64,000 nt of DNA from Erythrophleum ivorense (GCA_026724425.1 JAIUCV010000001.1:5624556-5688555); one strand, 5' to 3'. Positions 36,301 through 50,273 are shown, counted from the stretch's first letter. Made by a program: numbers and translations. Notes: generated by a model not told the origin, from the letters alone.

Positions 36301-36589
36301 TATCAATATTATATTAGTTTCATAATTACATATAAATTTTAAATTAAATATATTGATATAATTAATAGCTATAAGTTTTTTGGCAAGAAAATGGTGAAAG
36401 AATTACTAAATAGCAAGATAGATAAGCCAAAATAAGTAACAATAAGTAACGGAAATTTTTGATGAATTTCCCTTCAAAATATTGCTAGCAAGGAAACTTA
36501 ACAAAAAATTAGGAAGAAAATGTTTCCCTGGCTAATTAGTTATTGGAGCACAACGACGGGCAAGTTTCTTATTAAAACCCTTGGCAAAT
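30357..36589. other. Intergenic region, mostly AT-rich, no gene recognised
   Basis: Nothing here can be assigned. Two stretches are less AT-rich than their surroundings: 33540-34740, with no frame of note and no ends found, and 35574-35745, a GC-rich islet beginning GTGGGCCCGGTCAGGC. Both could be worn transposon fragments. The remainder is A/T homopolymer-rich, with no paired repeats that I could confirm. Confidence 0.45.
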
Positions 36590-39530
36590 TCACAATTTCT
36601 TGTAGTGATAGTTGGGAAAAGTGTTTGTAATTGTATTAAAAGTTTATAGAATAATCATAATAGGATTGTTGAAATTAATCACATCTGAGTGACTTTCATC
36701 CCTAAGGTTGATAGACTTGGGAAAGTTAACCAATGTCAACCCATTTTCCTATGTAATGTTTTGTTCAAATGCTTAACCAAGGTTTTGGTTCACAAGCTAA
36801 AAAGATTCTTCTCATGATTGTTCTCCTTATCAAGCCAACCTTTTGCCTAGAAGAAATATTCAAAATAATATTATTATCATTAAAGAGTTTATTTATTCTA
36901 TGTGAAGGATGAAGTGTAAGAAGGAATTCATTGCTATCAAAGTTGATATAGAGAAGGCTTATAACAATTAATTGGATGTTTATTAAGAAGCTCTTAAAAA
37001 GGAGTTAAAGTGTCCTTTTAATTTTGTTAATTTAGTTATGATGTGTATTGTTGGCCCAATAGTATCTCTCAACTCTTTTTGTATTTGATGATAATAAAGT
37101 CCAAAATTTTGATAAAAGCCTAATATTTTTAATTAAGTTTGAATTCCTTTTATTTGGCCTAAAGTCTATCTTAAACTAAAGGAATATAAGACAAATATAA
37201 TACTTTATTTTTATTCCTATTGATGTGCCAAAGTTGACTAAATCTAAAAATAAAAATAAAAATACTCTATCACTTTATACTCTCTTTACATCTACCATAT
37301 CAAAAAATTAAGGCCTCTCAATTATGTATTTCTCAAGTCTAATTCATTGATTGACATTAGTGAAAAAGAGACAACTTAAGTAAAAGCACAGCCTCTCCCT
37401 CTTTGTTTAATGTGCTCGAAAAGTTTCAAACTATGAATGAAAATAGAGAAGGTTTGAAAGCAATTGAACAAAGAACACCCATACCCTCCTAAACTATAGA
37501 ACCTTCATAATGACCCTCCTGCTATTGTACCAGTTATAGTTTCAAGAGTGTTTCTCTAAAAGCTAGAATAAATGGAGTTTTATATATACAAAAGAAATGA
37601 AGAACAACAAACACAAAAAGTGAACTAAAAGCATTTTGATTCAAATTTTATTATAATCCTCCTTATTCTCATATTTCCTACACTTTTACTTATTTTGAGC
37701 TTGGTGACTGGTTTATTTGATTGATATAAAGTTTTTGAGAGATTTCTCATAATCCCTTGATTGATAAAGGCCCTTATATTTTAATTGGTTATTGGTAGTA
37801 TTCCTATTTTTTATATGCAACATGATCATTTCCCTAAGAATGTTATTAAGGAAATTGAAGGGAGAGATTTTGTTGATGGTAGGAAATGGCATGCCTATCT
37901 TGAAAGACCATGTGCAAGCATAAGAAAATAAGGGGAGCTCATATTAAATCATTAAAACTTATAAACAAGGCTTTTCTTATGAAATTAGGTTAAGGGGTTG
38001 GTACTAAATATGATGATTTCTGGGTCTAAGGCCTTCATGACAAGTATGAAAGGGATATTAAGCTCTCGAGAAAGTTTATTGTAAAGGCTTTTGATTCTAA
38101 AATATGGAAAGATATTTCTAAAGTTAAACATTGATTACCAATAATATGCATTGGGAAATTGGAAATGTCATATTACTTTCTTTTAGATAGATGATTGGCT
38201 AAAAAGTAAGGCTTCTCTGGTTCAACATATTCTTAAAGGAGACCATGACATAAATCTTGACATTAAGGTGGGCGACATGGTAAATGGGAATGACGAGTGG
38301 CAAAAAAATTTTCTTGTTGATCATCTACCAAGAAATATTCTCTTGAAACTAAATGCTACTTTTTTTCTACATGAACATAATGGAATTGATTTTCTTATTT
38401 GTGGTACTATTGTACAAGTTAATTTTACTATGTCTAATGCTTATAAGTTGATAGGGAATTCTAATGTTTCATTTCAAGATAAAGTGTCGAAGCTCGTCTA
38501 AAAGCTTAAAGTCTTGCAAAGGATTAGAGCATTTATTTGGCAAGCTACCCTTGATAGATTACTCATTTATAAAGTTAGGAAGAAATAAGGTGCAATTGTG
38601 GATTTGTGTACTAACTATGTAAAAAATAAAGAAACCACGTTATATACCTTTTGGGATATAGAGAAGTCAGCATGGTTTAGAAGAAACTAATAAACTCAAA
38701 AAAGGCATTTTTGTTTTATATTTAGGATCTTAAAGCATGATTCTCTAATAATATGGCTATGAATATAGGGCACGATGTTGAATCTAATTGGCCAATGGTG
38801 TTTATTATCATTTGTTGGTTTCTTTGGAAGTGGAAGAATCTCACAGATTTTGGAGATTCAAATGAGATGCTAACAAACTCACTTCTTCATATCATGTGGC
38901 TTGTCAATAAGGTTAAAAGACTTAATAATAAGGTTATTGATGAGCACCGAGTTTGTATCGGTTGAATGTTTTCTAGAATAGGGTAGGTGAAACTTAATGT
39001 TAATGGTGTTATAAAAGGAAGCCCAGGCTTGGCTAGTTGTGGGAGCTTGTTAAAAAGGGAGAAAGGAAATTGGCTTCACTAATAACTTAAGTATTAATGA
39101 TACAATCACTACAAAATTATATGAGATGCTAAATGGTTTGGAGTTAGTTTGGAGGTGTGATTTTAAAAGATTAATTATTGAGAGTGACTTTATTTTAGTA
39201 GTTAAAGCTATTAAGGATCAAAATGATGCCTTAACGAGGAGTAGTTTACATCCTACAAAAAATTAAAAAGTGGTTTAGGTTGGATTGACAAATAGAAGTT
39301 TAACATACCTATTATAAAAGAAGATTTTGTGCACACTAGTTAGCCTCTTTTTGTTTAACTCATGACTTATGGTGCTATGTGATGTATTCTCCCCTTCTAG
39401 ATTGGCAACTATTTTTTTAGAGTGATAGTGTAGGGTTTGCTATACCTTCTAGGATAGCTATACAATTTTACTTTTTTTGTTGATTTTTTTTAAAGATGTT
39501 TGGCCTTATTTCTCTACCAAAAAAAAAAAG
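36590..39530 (+). pseudogene. Degenerate plant L1-type LINE (RT, zinc-binding and RNase H remnants)
   Basis: Recognisable in pieces and in order: the RT region about 36660-37060 (a segment reading through Q-A-N-L-L-P-R-R-N-I-Q, then F-I-A-I-K-V-D-I-E-K-A-Y), the post-RT region about 37780-38100 (K-W-H-A and A-F-L-M-K-L motifs), the zinc-binding region with R-A-F-I-W-Q-A at about 38525-38545, and an RNase H start at about 38985-39050. In the RNase H start the usual catalytic D of L-N-x-D-G reads N. A poly(A) tail at 39519-39529 marks the 3' end. Many stops and shifts are present. Roughly 37065-37775 does not read as LINE, so the middle of RT is missing or replaced. The 5' boundary is approximate. 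Confidence 0.82.
37065..37775. other. Non-LINE segment replacing the middle of the LINE RT
   Basis: RT homology stops after a V-M-M-C-I codon run near 37055 and resumes downstream near 37780. The intervening DNA has no LINE reading frame and no confirmed terminal repeats. It could be an insertion with an accompanying deletion, or a separate decayed element. Confidence 0.45.
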
Positions 39531-41415
39531 TATTGATTACAAAATGTTAAACTATCCAAGACATAAAATTACACTATGCCAAGAGCAAAAATGCTTAAAA
39601 AGTCAAGAAATCTAGTAGAAGCACTTTGGCAAACCAAATTCTTTTTTTAAAAAAAGGAATTTAAGATGAAGTTTGGATGAATATGATAAAGGGCAATTTT
39701 ATCTTTCAAAATTATAGACAAATTTAATTAACACCTATTGTTAATTAACTTAACTTTTTATTAAAATAATATTTAATTATAAAATAAAAAAATTAAATGC
39801 ATTTTTAACTGGCAAGATAAAAGAAAACCTAAATTTAGAAAGAAATTTTTAAATAATTTGTTGTCAAATATATTGATATATTTTATATTGAATATTCAAA
39901 CCAAATAAGAGTTTTTAATTACAACCTATTTAGTATTGGGAATGAATTTTTTTTAATTTTATTTTGTGCAATATTTATTATAATTTTTTAATTATTATTC
40001 AATAATTATTATTTTTATTTTACTTTTTTTTTATAGTAAGAGTATGATAATCATTTTTTGTCTTTAAAATCACTTTTTTATTTCATTTTATTTTTTATTT
40101 ATTTTCTTTTTGTTTTGTATTCTTGGAAATACAATATTTTTTAGTTATGATGCAATTAATTGTTAAATATAAAATTATTTTTTAAAATATTAACTTATTT
40201 AATAATTAATAATTTTTAAAAGAATTAATTTGATTTTCATGTAACCAATGAGTAAAATAATAATAAATATATTAAAATAGATAAAATATTATTTTATATT
40301 TAATAATATTTAATAATTTTTATGTCATATCAATTTTTATAAAATGAGACAATGGTAATTATTTGTTGTGCGTCTATACTAAATATATAATACCCAGTTC
40401 AATTACTAAATCAGAGTTTGTGCATATATTTCTTCATGCCATCAATATGTGTCAATGTAAACTTGATTATATAGGTTAGGCTGCGGATCTAACATTTTTA
40501 ATATTCAAAGAGTTTAAATTCATATTCATTAATGAGACCACCTAAATATGAATAGTTAATAAAGTTATTGTACGCGGAAAAAAAAAATCTAATATTTTAC
40601 TTAAGGTTTAATTGCTATGCCATTTCTTTTAGTTTCACTCAAAATTCAAATTCATCATTATATATACTCTAAAAAAATTCAAAATCAAACTCTTATAATT
40701 ATAAAAATTTCTAAAATGTAAGGAAATTCTTAAAACAGATATCTAGGGTCGTATCTGGAAAATGTGAAAAGCTACGAAGAAAATAGGACGCATATATAGT
40801 CCAAAATTTAGCAAATTTGACTAGTAATGAAGGAAAAAGAGAGGACTAATTTAATCAATTTTCTTGATTAATGGTCTTCAAAGTAGATAAAATCAGTTAA
40901 GAAAAAGATAATAGTTAAAAATCAAACCTTCTTATTTCCAAATGTATCAGAAAATGACACCTGGCCAATAGTTTCCAGAAAATATCTAACTGCACATAGG
41001 ATGCTAAGTATTTACCAAGGAAAGTAATGAATGCTACTACAAGAGAAACATCAATATTCTTTAGCAACCACCATCCTCAACCCCAACAACTACCCTATCC
41101 CTAAGGCCTTGTAGTGACAATGACTTAAGCCTAAGATCCAATAGTGGCTAACAAAATTGTACGAAGGTGGGGCCTTTGAGAGCCTATAAAGCTCGATCGT
41201 GGGAAATAATATTGGAAAGGAAGAAAAATGGCCATTCGCATATTATTGAAAAGTTCCAAAAAAGATTGTGATATTTATTTGGAAGGAAACTAATTCCTTT
41301 CTACCCTAACGTTTTCAAATCCATTTGGTATTTTGTCCTCTCAAATTGGAAAAATATACTGACTTGTGACATGGGTTTGTATTGAGAAGTCTAAGTTTCA
41401 TACTAGAGAGTATTT

Positions 41416-41690
41416 AATTTAGAGCAAATTATATAAGTTTCTTTTGAGTTTTGTTAAAATTATATAATTTTTTTTTAAATAAAATTATTTTATAATTTAA
41501 TTTAATTTTAAATTTTGGCCAAAATATTTTCTATTTAAATTTTTTAGTTTTAAAAAATATATATTTAGGTTAATGAAAGGCATTATAATAAAAAATTTTA
41601 AAATTAAACTATAGTATAGTTTAAATTTTTATTTTAAAAAAATTGTGTATATTTTAAAAATAAAAAATTATATAATTTTAATAAAATTTA
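41416..41690. mobile_element. AT-rich MITE related to 27240-27507
   Basis: Both ends carry mirrored copies of TTAAAATTATATAATTTTT-type sequence, and the ends read CAAATTATATAAG and TTTATTAAAATTATA in opposite senses, as in 27240-27507. Boundaries are approximate. Confidence 0.45.
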
Positions 41691-42537
41691 GAGAAAATGC
41701 AGATAATTTTCTCTTTAATTTTTTTGGGCATAATTCCACTATGTATGGTGACGTTTTGTCTATGAGTTTCATCAAGTCTTTCCACACAGGCTTTAATTTA
41801 GTCCTTCTACAACGTGGTCTCCACGCTTTGGCTCGGTCAGTTATCTTTGAAAATTTCGAATAGTCTATGATTTCATTTAAAAATAAATATATATATAAAT
41901 TAAAATATTTTGATCTTTTTGATTTGGATCAGTTTCCAAGTCTTTCCCTTGTTAATTAATAGTTATGCAAACAAAAAAAAGTTTCATTTTCAAACAACTG
42001 GTATCTCTATGGGTTAAAAACAAAACAAAACAAAATACCAACCAAACCAAAACGAAAATGGTATCCCAAATATTGTGACTTTTGTAGGAAGATCATAATC
42101 AAAAAATCGATCATTTGCGATTCATTAGCGTAGTATATCAAATAGAGCTACGAACTTGTTCCTTGACTAGTATAACATTTTTACTTTAGTTTTTTAATTT
42201 TATTTGTTCTATTTATTTATTTATTTATTTATTTTTAATATATCATCAATGATTTTTATTTAAAAAGACCCCAATGGCCTCAGCAGAGAAGAATAAAGAT
42301 TATACTTAGAAGTGGTAAATAGGTGTATTAAATAAAAATAAATAAATACAAAAAATTCTTGCCAGATAAATTTGAAATAAATTAAGATAAATTTGGAGTA
42401 GCCTTCAAAATAATAAATTTTTTAAGTTGTCTCTAAATTTAGAATAGCTTTAATAAATTTGAATTAACTCTAAAATGAGAAGATTGTAAAGTTGACTCCA
42501 ACTCATAGAGTTGGCTACATAAAAATATAGAATTAAC

Positions 42538-43233
42538 CAATATTTTAAAAATTGGACTGGTCACTGAGCCGGTGGAAACACTGGTTTACGGTTCATTGGT
42601 CGAATCATGATTGAACCGTAGTCTAATCGGTTATAATTAAATATATTTTTTAAAAAATTTATATATTAAAATTTTAATATAATAAATACATTTTAATAAA
42701 TTTTAAATATTTGATTACTAATTAAATATTTCTTAAGATATTATAAAATTTATATTTTAATTAAAAAATAAAATTATCTATAATTAAAAGTTAAAAGTAT
42801 TTAATATTAAATTTTTAGAGTTTCTAAATTATATTAAGATTTTACTTATTATTAACAAATAAAAAAATAATTAATAATTAATAATTTTGGCTAAATACCT
42901 TGATATTTGACAGAAATGTAATTAGAAAATGAAACATAATAAAAAGTAAGCATACAAAATAACTAAATATGCACATTTTATTTTTCTTAAAAAAGTTTCT
43001 CTATATTTCAATTCCCTCCTCTTTTTTATTGTTTTTTATTTTTAATTTTTCAAATTTATTTGGAATTAATTTATTTATTATATATGAAAAAAAATTGGCT
43101 CAAACTAGTTCAAATCGGTTTTCACTTATTTTTTACTGATTTTTTAACTAGCAAGTTTTATAGATTAACCAAACTAGACTAGAGATCAGTTCCTGATCGA
43201 ACCGGCCAGTCTGGTTCGATTTTTAAAACTATG
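42538..43233. mobile_element. hAT-type MITE with perfect 8-bp target duplication
   Basis: The 696-bp element is flanked by identical GAATTAAC at 42530-42537 and 43234-43241. The termini are inverted: left CAATATTTTAAAAATTGGAC, reverse-complemented right CATAGTTTTAAAAATCGAAC, and both continue into CGG/CCGG-containing GGTTCGA-like motifs. The interior is AT-rich and non-coding. The 8-bp duplication and A/T-rich terminal block fit a non-autonomous hAT family. Confidence 0.85.
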
Positions 43234-45996
43234 GAATTAACTTCAAGATAGCTTTTCACACATAAAAGGAGTTAACTCCATTTATATCAATAATAATGAA
43301 TCCAAAATTAACTTTAAGCATCCAACCAGAAATATCATCAAATTATTCAAACCTTAAGAGCTAATTACAAAATAAGAGACAATAGCATCTAGAGTGAACT
43401 CCAAATTATTAAAGCAATAAGAGACAAAGTTAAGAGAAAAGAGAAGAACATTACCAAATTTATCTTGATTTAGTAAAATATGCCTATTCCCTTAAACTTT
43501 AAGGGATATTTTTCAATCAAAGTCAATTTACAATTGAGATGATTTTATACGTGCTCACAACTAACACATAGTTTCTTAATTCACCTCAAACTAATACAAC
43601 ATCTAGGTTTTATAAAAGCTCATCCAAAACTTTACATACTAGGTTTTTTTTTTTTTTCCAAAGATCACCTATAACTCACTTTTCTTATATTTTAAAAAAA
43701 TTCACAGAATAATATAAGAGTAGATTTAGAACCCTTACCAAGAAAATGATTACAATAAACTCACTCTTTTTAAAGTTTCTCTCAAGTTAGATAAACTAAA
43801 AATTAAACTTAGACAATATGATGAAGAGAATAAGGAGAACTATAGTGTAACTTAACTTTTCTTTCTTTTCTTCTATTGCTTACAATGTTTTTCTTCTTAC
43901 CATTATATAAAAACTTTAAAATGTATCCATTGAGAGCAACTTCAAAAATAGCTATTGAGAGAATTTTGATTAAAAAAAAAAGCTTGCCTAACTATGAAGT
44001 ATATAGAGATAATTTTTTTTGGTTGCTCAAACTTTGCTCTTTTTATTTCTTTCTTGTTTTTGTATGCGTAGGTGTAAGGATGAAGATTTCTTTTAACTTT
44101 CTCATCTTCATTTAATGCCTCAGACAAAATGGATAAAGATAGGATAATAAAATAAAATATTACTTTTTCCTTTTACTTTTATAAAGTATATTTAACTTTT
44201 CAACAATTTTATTTTTATGAAAAACATCTTTCTTCATGCTGCTACCCCTTTTGCTTAGTTTGGCACAGTAAGCTCCATATTAGCATAATAGATGCTTTAG
44301 ATTCTATACTTAGAATCAAAGCCATTTAAGCTTTTAGAGATAATCATTTGTTTCATTTGCTAAAATTTACCATCTCTCTTTTTGCCTTTGCCCCTTTCTT
44401 TTTTTCACTTGCTTGGGTCGATTTTATCCATCCTCCTTCATAGATATGGCCAAAAATGATAGATAAGTGGAAGAATCCATTTTCTTCTTTGCATATGTGA
44501 TTTTCTTCTTAATTTAGTATCTTTGTTTCCCTCCTTTGCTGGAGAAGAAGTATAAAAATCTCAAAGTGTGAATCCTGTCTTCAAACACCTTTCTACCAAT
44601 TATTTTTTAAGATTTTCTTCAGACCTCTTTCATAAGCTAAAGGTTGTGGTAAAGTGCATAGACCAAAAAGATGAAACATAGGGGCTTTTATGCTTATATT
44701 TTTTGTCAGAAGAAAGGCAAAAGATCAACAGTAATAAGACTTTACTTCATCAAGCTATTGCTTCCATTAAATGCTTCAATGTGGATAGGATAGAAAGGTT
44801 TTGAAAAGTTCTGTGCACCTACAATATTGTTGACTTCTGTAGAACAATTAGAATAGGATATTATAAAATCTTTTTGTTACTTTTCCTTGTATTGTTCTAA
44901 GCATGTCACATTTTTTTCTTAAAAAAAACATTTTATAATTTTTTTTTTTTACTTTGAAGTGTGTAGATCAACACAATTCAATAAGATAAAATAAATAGAA
45001 TGAAGCTTAACTAACAGTTAGTTTAGATAGTATAGCCTAATTAATTTTATAATTTTAATCAAAATATTATTAATACAATACTTTATTTTAATATATTTTA
45101 TTTCTCTTGAATAATTATTATTGCCTATTAAATTTAATAACCTTCAATGTAATAAGCAATAAATAATATTTAATTATTTTCAACTTAATACTCTTATGAA
45201 TTAAGTTTAAGAGTTTTGTTATTATCAAAATAATTTAAAATCATATCAAAACATTGAGACCAATAGAGAAGAAAGATATTCAAGTTCTTTATATCAAAGA
45301 ACAAATAGGAAGACAAAAAATTCAACAAGTGTTATGCATGTAGAAAATTGGGATACTTCTCCTAGACAACGTCCTAATAATTTACAAAAGTAGCAAAAAT
45401 TCAAATTAGCTCCCAGACAATGCTTAGCTTCTCTTTAAAACTATTGATAACAAGGTCTATAAAACGAAACTAATCTCTAAGGAGAAAATTAGAATTTAGT
45501 TCTTTCTCAATTGCATTGTTTGAACCAAGGTCATTGGCAACCATTTGCTCAATAGAGACTTGTTAATTAACATGGATGTTTACTATGTAGCTAAAAGGTT
45601 GCAAATTCTGGCCATTACGATAAAGTTCAAAGGACAATTTAAGTCTTATACTACCATGAATATGTATTTATTATAAGAGGCCTCTTTTGAGTATGATGAT
45701 ATCTAAAAATAACTCTTGGAGGTTTGTACTGAATCGCCTTTTAACGTACAAACATCTAAATCCACTTTGGAAAAATGAATAGTTCTTTATCTATTTACCT
45801 TTTAAACTTAATAAAGACATCAATCCTACTAAAGCAACTCACTTTAACATGAAGCCCACATATCTAGAGCTTATCAAAAAATGAATATTCTCAATTACTC
45901 AAGCAAGGACTCATTGAATCAATAAAATCAAACTAGGCATTGTAAGCTTTTTTATGTTGGAAAGAGATTCGAAAAGCTCAAATAGAAGATGATGGG

Positions 45997-47323
45997 TGTC
46001 GAAGCCACCAAAAATAATTTTTTACTCTCAATATAATTTTTATCATAGATGGAGTAAGTAAAGTCATATTCCACAAGGATAACTAAATTATTTAATTTGA
46101 AATTAAAATATAAAAGAAAAAAATAAGAGAAATTTTTCTTTTTAATAAAATAGCAATAGATTCAGAAAATAATTTTAAAAAGAATTTAATGCAAATAACT
46201 CCTAACTAAGGTTTATTTCAGGTCTAGCTCAACCAATTTGATTATTGAAAACTTTAAAAGAAATATAAATATTTTTTTCTAAAATAAATTAGTTATGAAT
46301 ATGAATTAGCTTTAATGTTTTAGTCTTCTTTAAGGGTGTTTAAAGGGAACAAGTTTTTCAATTAAACTTTGTTCATTAATTAATTCCAAATGAGCTTTCA
46401 AATTTTAAATCATGAACAATGTTAAGAGTAAGAAAATCCATCAATCACCGTTCAAGAATACATATGCTCGCATGTTTAAAATGGAAGAAATATTTTCATC
46501 AATACACAAAGACAATTTTAATTTATCAAAAGTATTGAATTGCTACTATATTATATCTAATGAACAAGTACGGATTCATAAATGCATAGTAGTAATTATT
46601 CAACTAAAATAAGGCACTAATTTAAATTAACTGAATAATAATATCATAACAATAGAAAATATTTCAATACTCAAAGAGAGAAAAACAAATAAATCAAGAC
46701 TTTCACAAATTGTTTATTGAGACAGACCCTTAATAATCTTAATTAGAAAACTAAAAAAATTAGCCACTCATTACTTTGAAAAACTCAAGAACAATTTTGT
46801 AGAAATTTGAAAAGAAGTAAAAGAAAATGAAAATGAGGAGAATATATGAGATGAGAAGAATAAGAATAGATCTTGAATATGAGTTATTCTTTGTAGGCCT
46901 TCAACCTCTACTTTTATAAACCTTCTTTGTTGCATCTTTTACGTGTGTGTTATGCTTGTACATCCCCTATTATTCCTCTTGACACCTCTCTATCTTTTTC
47001 TTCTTTCTGCACAAATATTAAAAAAGGAATATGGATAAGCTATGCAACAGAATTCCTTTTATTTTCTCTAACTAAATATGGAAAGATATATATATATATA
47101 TATATAATCAACTTATTATCCATATAATATCTAAAATTTATATTATTTAAAATCTAAAAACAAGATATGGATAAGTTATGTAATAGAATTCTTTTTATTT
47201 TTTGTAACTAAGTATGAAAAGAGATATATATAGAATCAGCTTATTATCTACATAATATCTAAAATTTATATTACTTAAAATCTCAAAATTATATTTATTT
47301 AAGTGTGTAAAATATACTCATCA
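45997..47323. mobile_element. Insertion splitting the pararetrovirus reverse transcriptase
   Basis: Viral coding similarity breaks at about 45996 and resumes at about 47324. The inserted 1.33 kb starts TGTCGAAGCC and ends ACTCATCA, so it is bounded by TG...CA. It has no coding content, and a target duplication is not clear. It could be a solo LTR or another non-autonomous element. Its right part carries a tandem duplication (47026-47283). Confidence 0.5.
47026..47283. repeat. Tandem duplication of about 125 bp inside the insertion
   Basis: Two adjacent diverged copies run from ATATGGATAAG to ATTTATATTA[TC]TTAAAATCT. The first holds an (AT)n microsatellite (47086-47106), which is shortened in the second. 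Confidence 0.75.
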
Positions 47324-48612
47324 AAATAAGACGTTGGTTATTGATTACAAGCCTTTCAACCATTTCCTTAAAGATGATAAGTTCTAGCTTCCTAAGATCA
47401 GTTCTTTCTTCACATTCCTAAAAGACCCATAGGTATATTTCCAAAATTTGATCTCAAGGTAGAATTTTAGTGGCTAGGCATCGACCTTGTAGGCCAATAA
47501 AATATTACATTCTACATACTAAATGCTTTGTACCAATGGAAAGTTTTATTGTTTGGGTTAAAGGTCACCTCATCTTTGTTCCAAAATGCTATGCTTTGAA
47601 TATTTGAACTCATATTACATAACATATTGGTTTACACAGATGACATCCTTTTGTTTCTCAAAGGATGAAACAACGTATAAATTTTTCTTAAGCTAATTCC
47701 TAGAACTTGTCAAAAGACATGGTATTATGCTATTAAAAAAGAAAAGCCAATTGAACCAAACCCAAATCTAGTTCCTAGAAATGCATTTCTTTAAAGGCTA
47801 GTATCAGTTTGGTTCACACATTGCTTAAGAATTGCTTAACTTTTCATATGACTATCTAAATCTTAAATAGATCCAACAATTCCTTAATATCATCAATTAT
47901 CTTCGAGATTTTTCCTCATATGTCAAACACACAAGCCAATTGTGCAAAATGCCCAAAAAAAATCCTTTTGTTTGTGATCAAAATAAACAATAATAGTCAA
48001 AGCACTCAAAAAGATAACTTAGAATTTGCCACCTTTAAAGATTATTAGTATTAGGAAAAGAATCTCATAAACTAATGCTTATGATTCCTATTAGGGATCA
48101 ATCTTAATTAAAGAGGCTGATAGAACAAGACATTGTTATGGCTATGCTAGTTTTGTAACTCAAAAAGATTTTAAAAGGTACTATTACACAATCTATAAGG
48201 AGATTCTTATAGTCAAATATGACATCCAAAAATTTGATTTTCATCTCAAAGGGCATCATTTCTTAATCTTAATGGACTACTTATCTTTTCAAAGGTACTT
48301 GAATAAAAATTAAGTCTCTTCCGCACCCTTAATTGCTTAAGTTGAAATATTAGTTCTTTCGGTATGACTACTCAGATCAGTATATAAAAAAGGATCATAA
48401 CCTAACCCCTAACCTTTTTACTAGACCTAATACCATCAAACTCATCACTTCTATGAAAACTCCACCTATTATCCTTATGACTAGTTCATTCATATCTCTC
48501 TCAAATTCAGCCACTATCAAAAAGAAATTCCCATAAGAGATAACAATCTCACCAATTGACCAACCATCCTTGGCCTTTTAATAATCCTACACCTCATGAA
48601 GGATGAGCTTAA

Positions 48613-48878
48613 ATTCCTTGCAGTAAGGGATCTTATTGTACACGATGCAATAATGCCTTTTAAGGCCTTTTTTTAAGAGTTTAGGCTCTAATGAAGGAGA
48701 TAAAAATTGAAAGTGCATTATATAATTAAAATTTTTTAAGTATAATTTTTTCTTATAGTTTAAATTTTTGTCTTCCTAATTACAATTTTTAAATATGCAA
48801 CTAAATCCTAAAGCCTAAAAAGAAGCCTTAAAAGGCATTATTGCGCAACATGTAGTAAGATGCCTTACTATAAGGAAT
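48613..48878. mobile_element. Foldback MITE inside the pararetrovirus relic
   Basis: The roughly 266-bp element has long inverted termini of about 50 bp. The left ATTCCTTGCAGTAAGG and GCAATAATGCCTTTTAAGGC blocks match the reverse complement of the right end, ATTCCTTATAGTAAGG and GCAATAATGCCTTTTAAGGC. It separates the RNase H remnant from the second coding remnant. No target duplication could be confirmed. Confidence 0.8.
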
Positions 48879-50273
48879 CCAAGTGCTTTGAAGGATGCCT
48901 TTTCTTTCTTTCTTTTCTTTTAACTTCTTATCCCTGGTTCTTTAAAAGGAGCCACTTTCCAAATACTTTTAGAAGCAACATAACTTAGACATTCCATTTT
49001 TTATCCTCTTCAAAATCAATCCTCTCAAGCTTAACCTAGAAAATGACCTCTAGTTCTTCTAGTGTCTCACCACCCTATATTTCGGTGCAATCAAATTCCT
49101 TGTCATGTGATTATATGATCATCTTCACAATCCACAAAATCACGATACATTATTGTAAACCTTTCTTGAGTGGTATTTCCCACTACAATAGTAAAGACTA
49201 GAGCTAACAAAAAATTATTGGAAATAATAATTTATGGAAGATTAATCCAATGACCTTCCGAAGGTCTCCTTTATATTTGTTCTCTACAAACCTTATTTCC
49301 TTATTTCTGTGATCATGTGAACAAAGATCTCCTTTGAATAAGGAATTAAGTCACCTTTTGGCAAGCATTCATTGATTTCTTCAGAGACCATAGATAGATT
49401 ATGCACTCCCTAGAGGACTTCCTCTGTGAGTTGAAGGGATTTACTCCTTCTAGTAAAAAATTTACCTACCTTCTTTGGGCTAGGAGAAAGGAAATTTCAT
49501 CACTAATAAACCATCTAAATATCCTCCCAATGATATTGTCTTCATCCAACCTACTCAAGAAGCCCAAATTGCCACTAATGATGTCGTATTCCAAGATGCA
49601 TATCCATTTGAACCTAATTCAAAATGAAAACCTAACTTGGTTGAACCATCCTAATGGCTTAATATGTATAGGGACATAAACTTAGATCACTCAGGCTACA
49701 AGAACTTTAATCTCTTTCCAAGTCAAAACTTTGTGTCAAAAGATTCGTTCTTATCACCTATAACTTAACATAGACTGCTTTGTTTGGAATCTACTTAGCT
49801 TGCATTAAAATGTGTGTTAGCTTTATCAAGTTTTATAAAAGTAACTTTATTTTTAGTCAAATGTTTAATATGGTTTGTGAGTGAGGTTACATATTATATT
49901 GTGTTTGTTTGTGTGAAGCCTTCTTTATACAAGGAGAGCCACTCTTTAGTTGTAAACAAGTACATTCATCCATCAATAATATTTCCTTTCTCACTATGTG
50001 TTCTTTCTAAACTTTTTCTTCTTTCTTGAAAAGCTAAGTCCTTTGAATTGAGTTATAGTTATCTCATAAAGGTTTGAGTATATTCTACACTTGCCTCTAT
50101 AAGAAACTGACGCATAAGAAAAGATTAGTTCATATGCTTCATTCCAAAATAGTTCTTAATGTCATGGTTTTTGTTAGATTTATGAAACATCGAGCCTTGA
50201 GACTTGTTACCTTAAGGTTGACATTGTCTTGACCACTAAAATATCTCAATCCGCAACGTTAAGCGACCGCAAA

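Larger units (their letters stand above)
39531..45239. other. AT-rich intergenic region with two MITEs
   Basis: No gene is supported. It contains the MITE-like repeat 41416-41690 and the hAT MITE 42538-43233. The stretch 39940-40340 is very A/T homopolymer-rich. The part 44250-45239 is more mixed in composition and might include decayed sequence of the pararetrovirus relic to the right, but no motif proves it. Confidence 0.45.
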
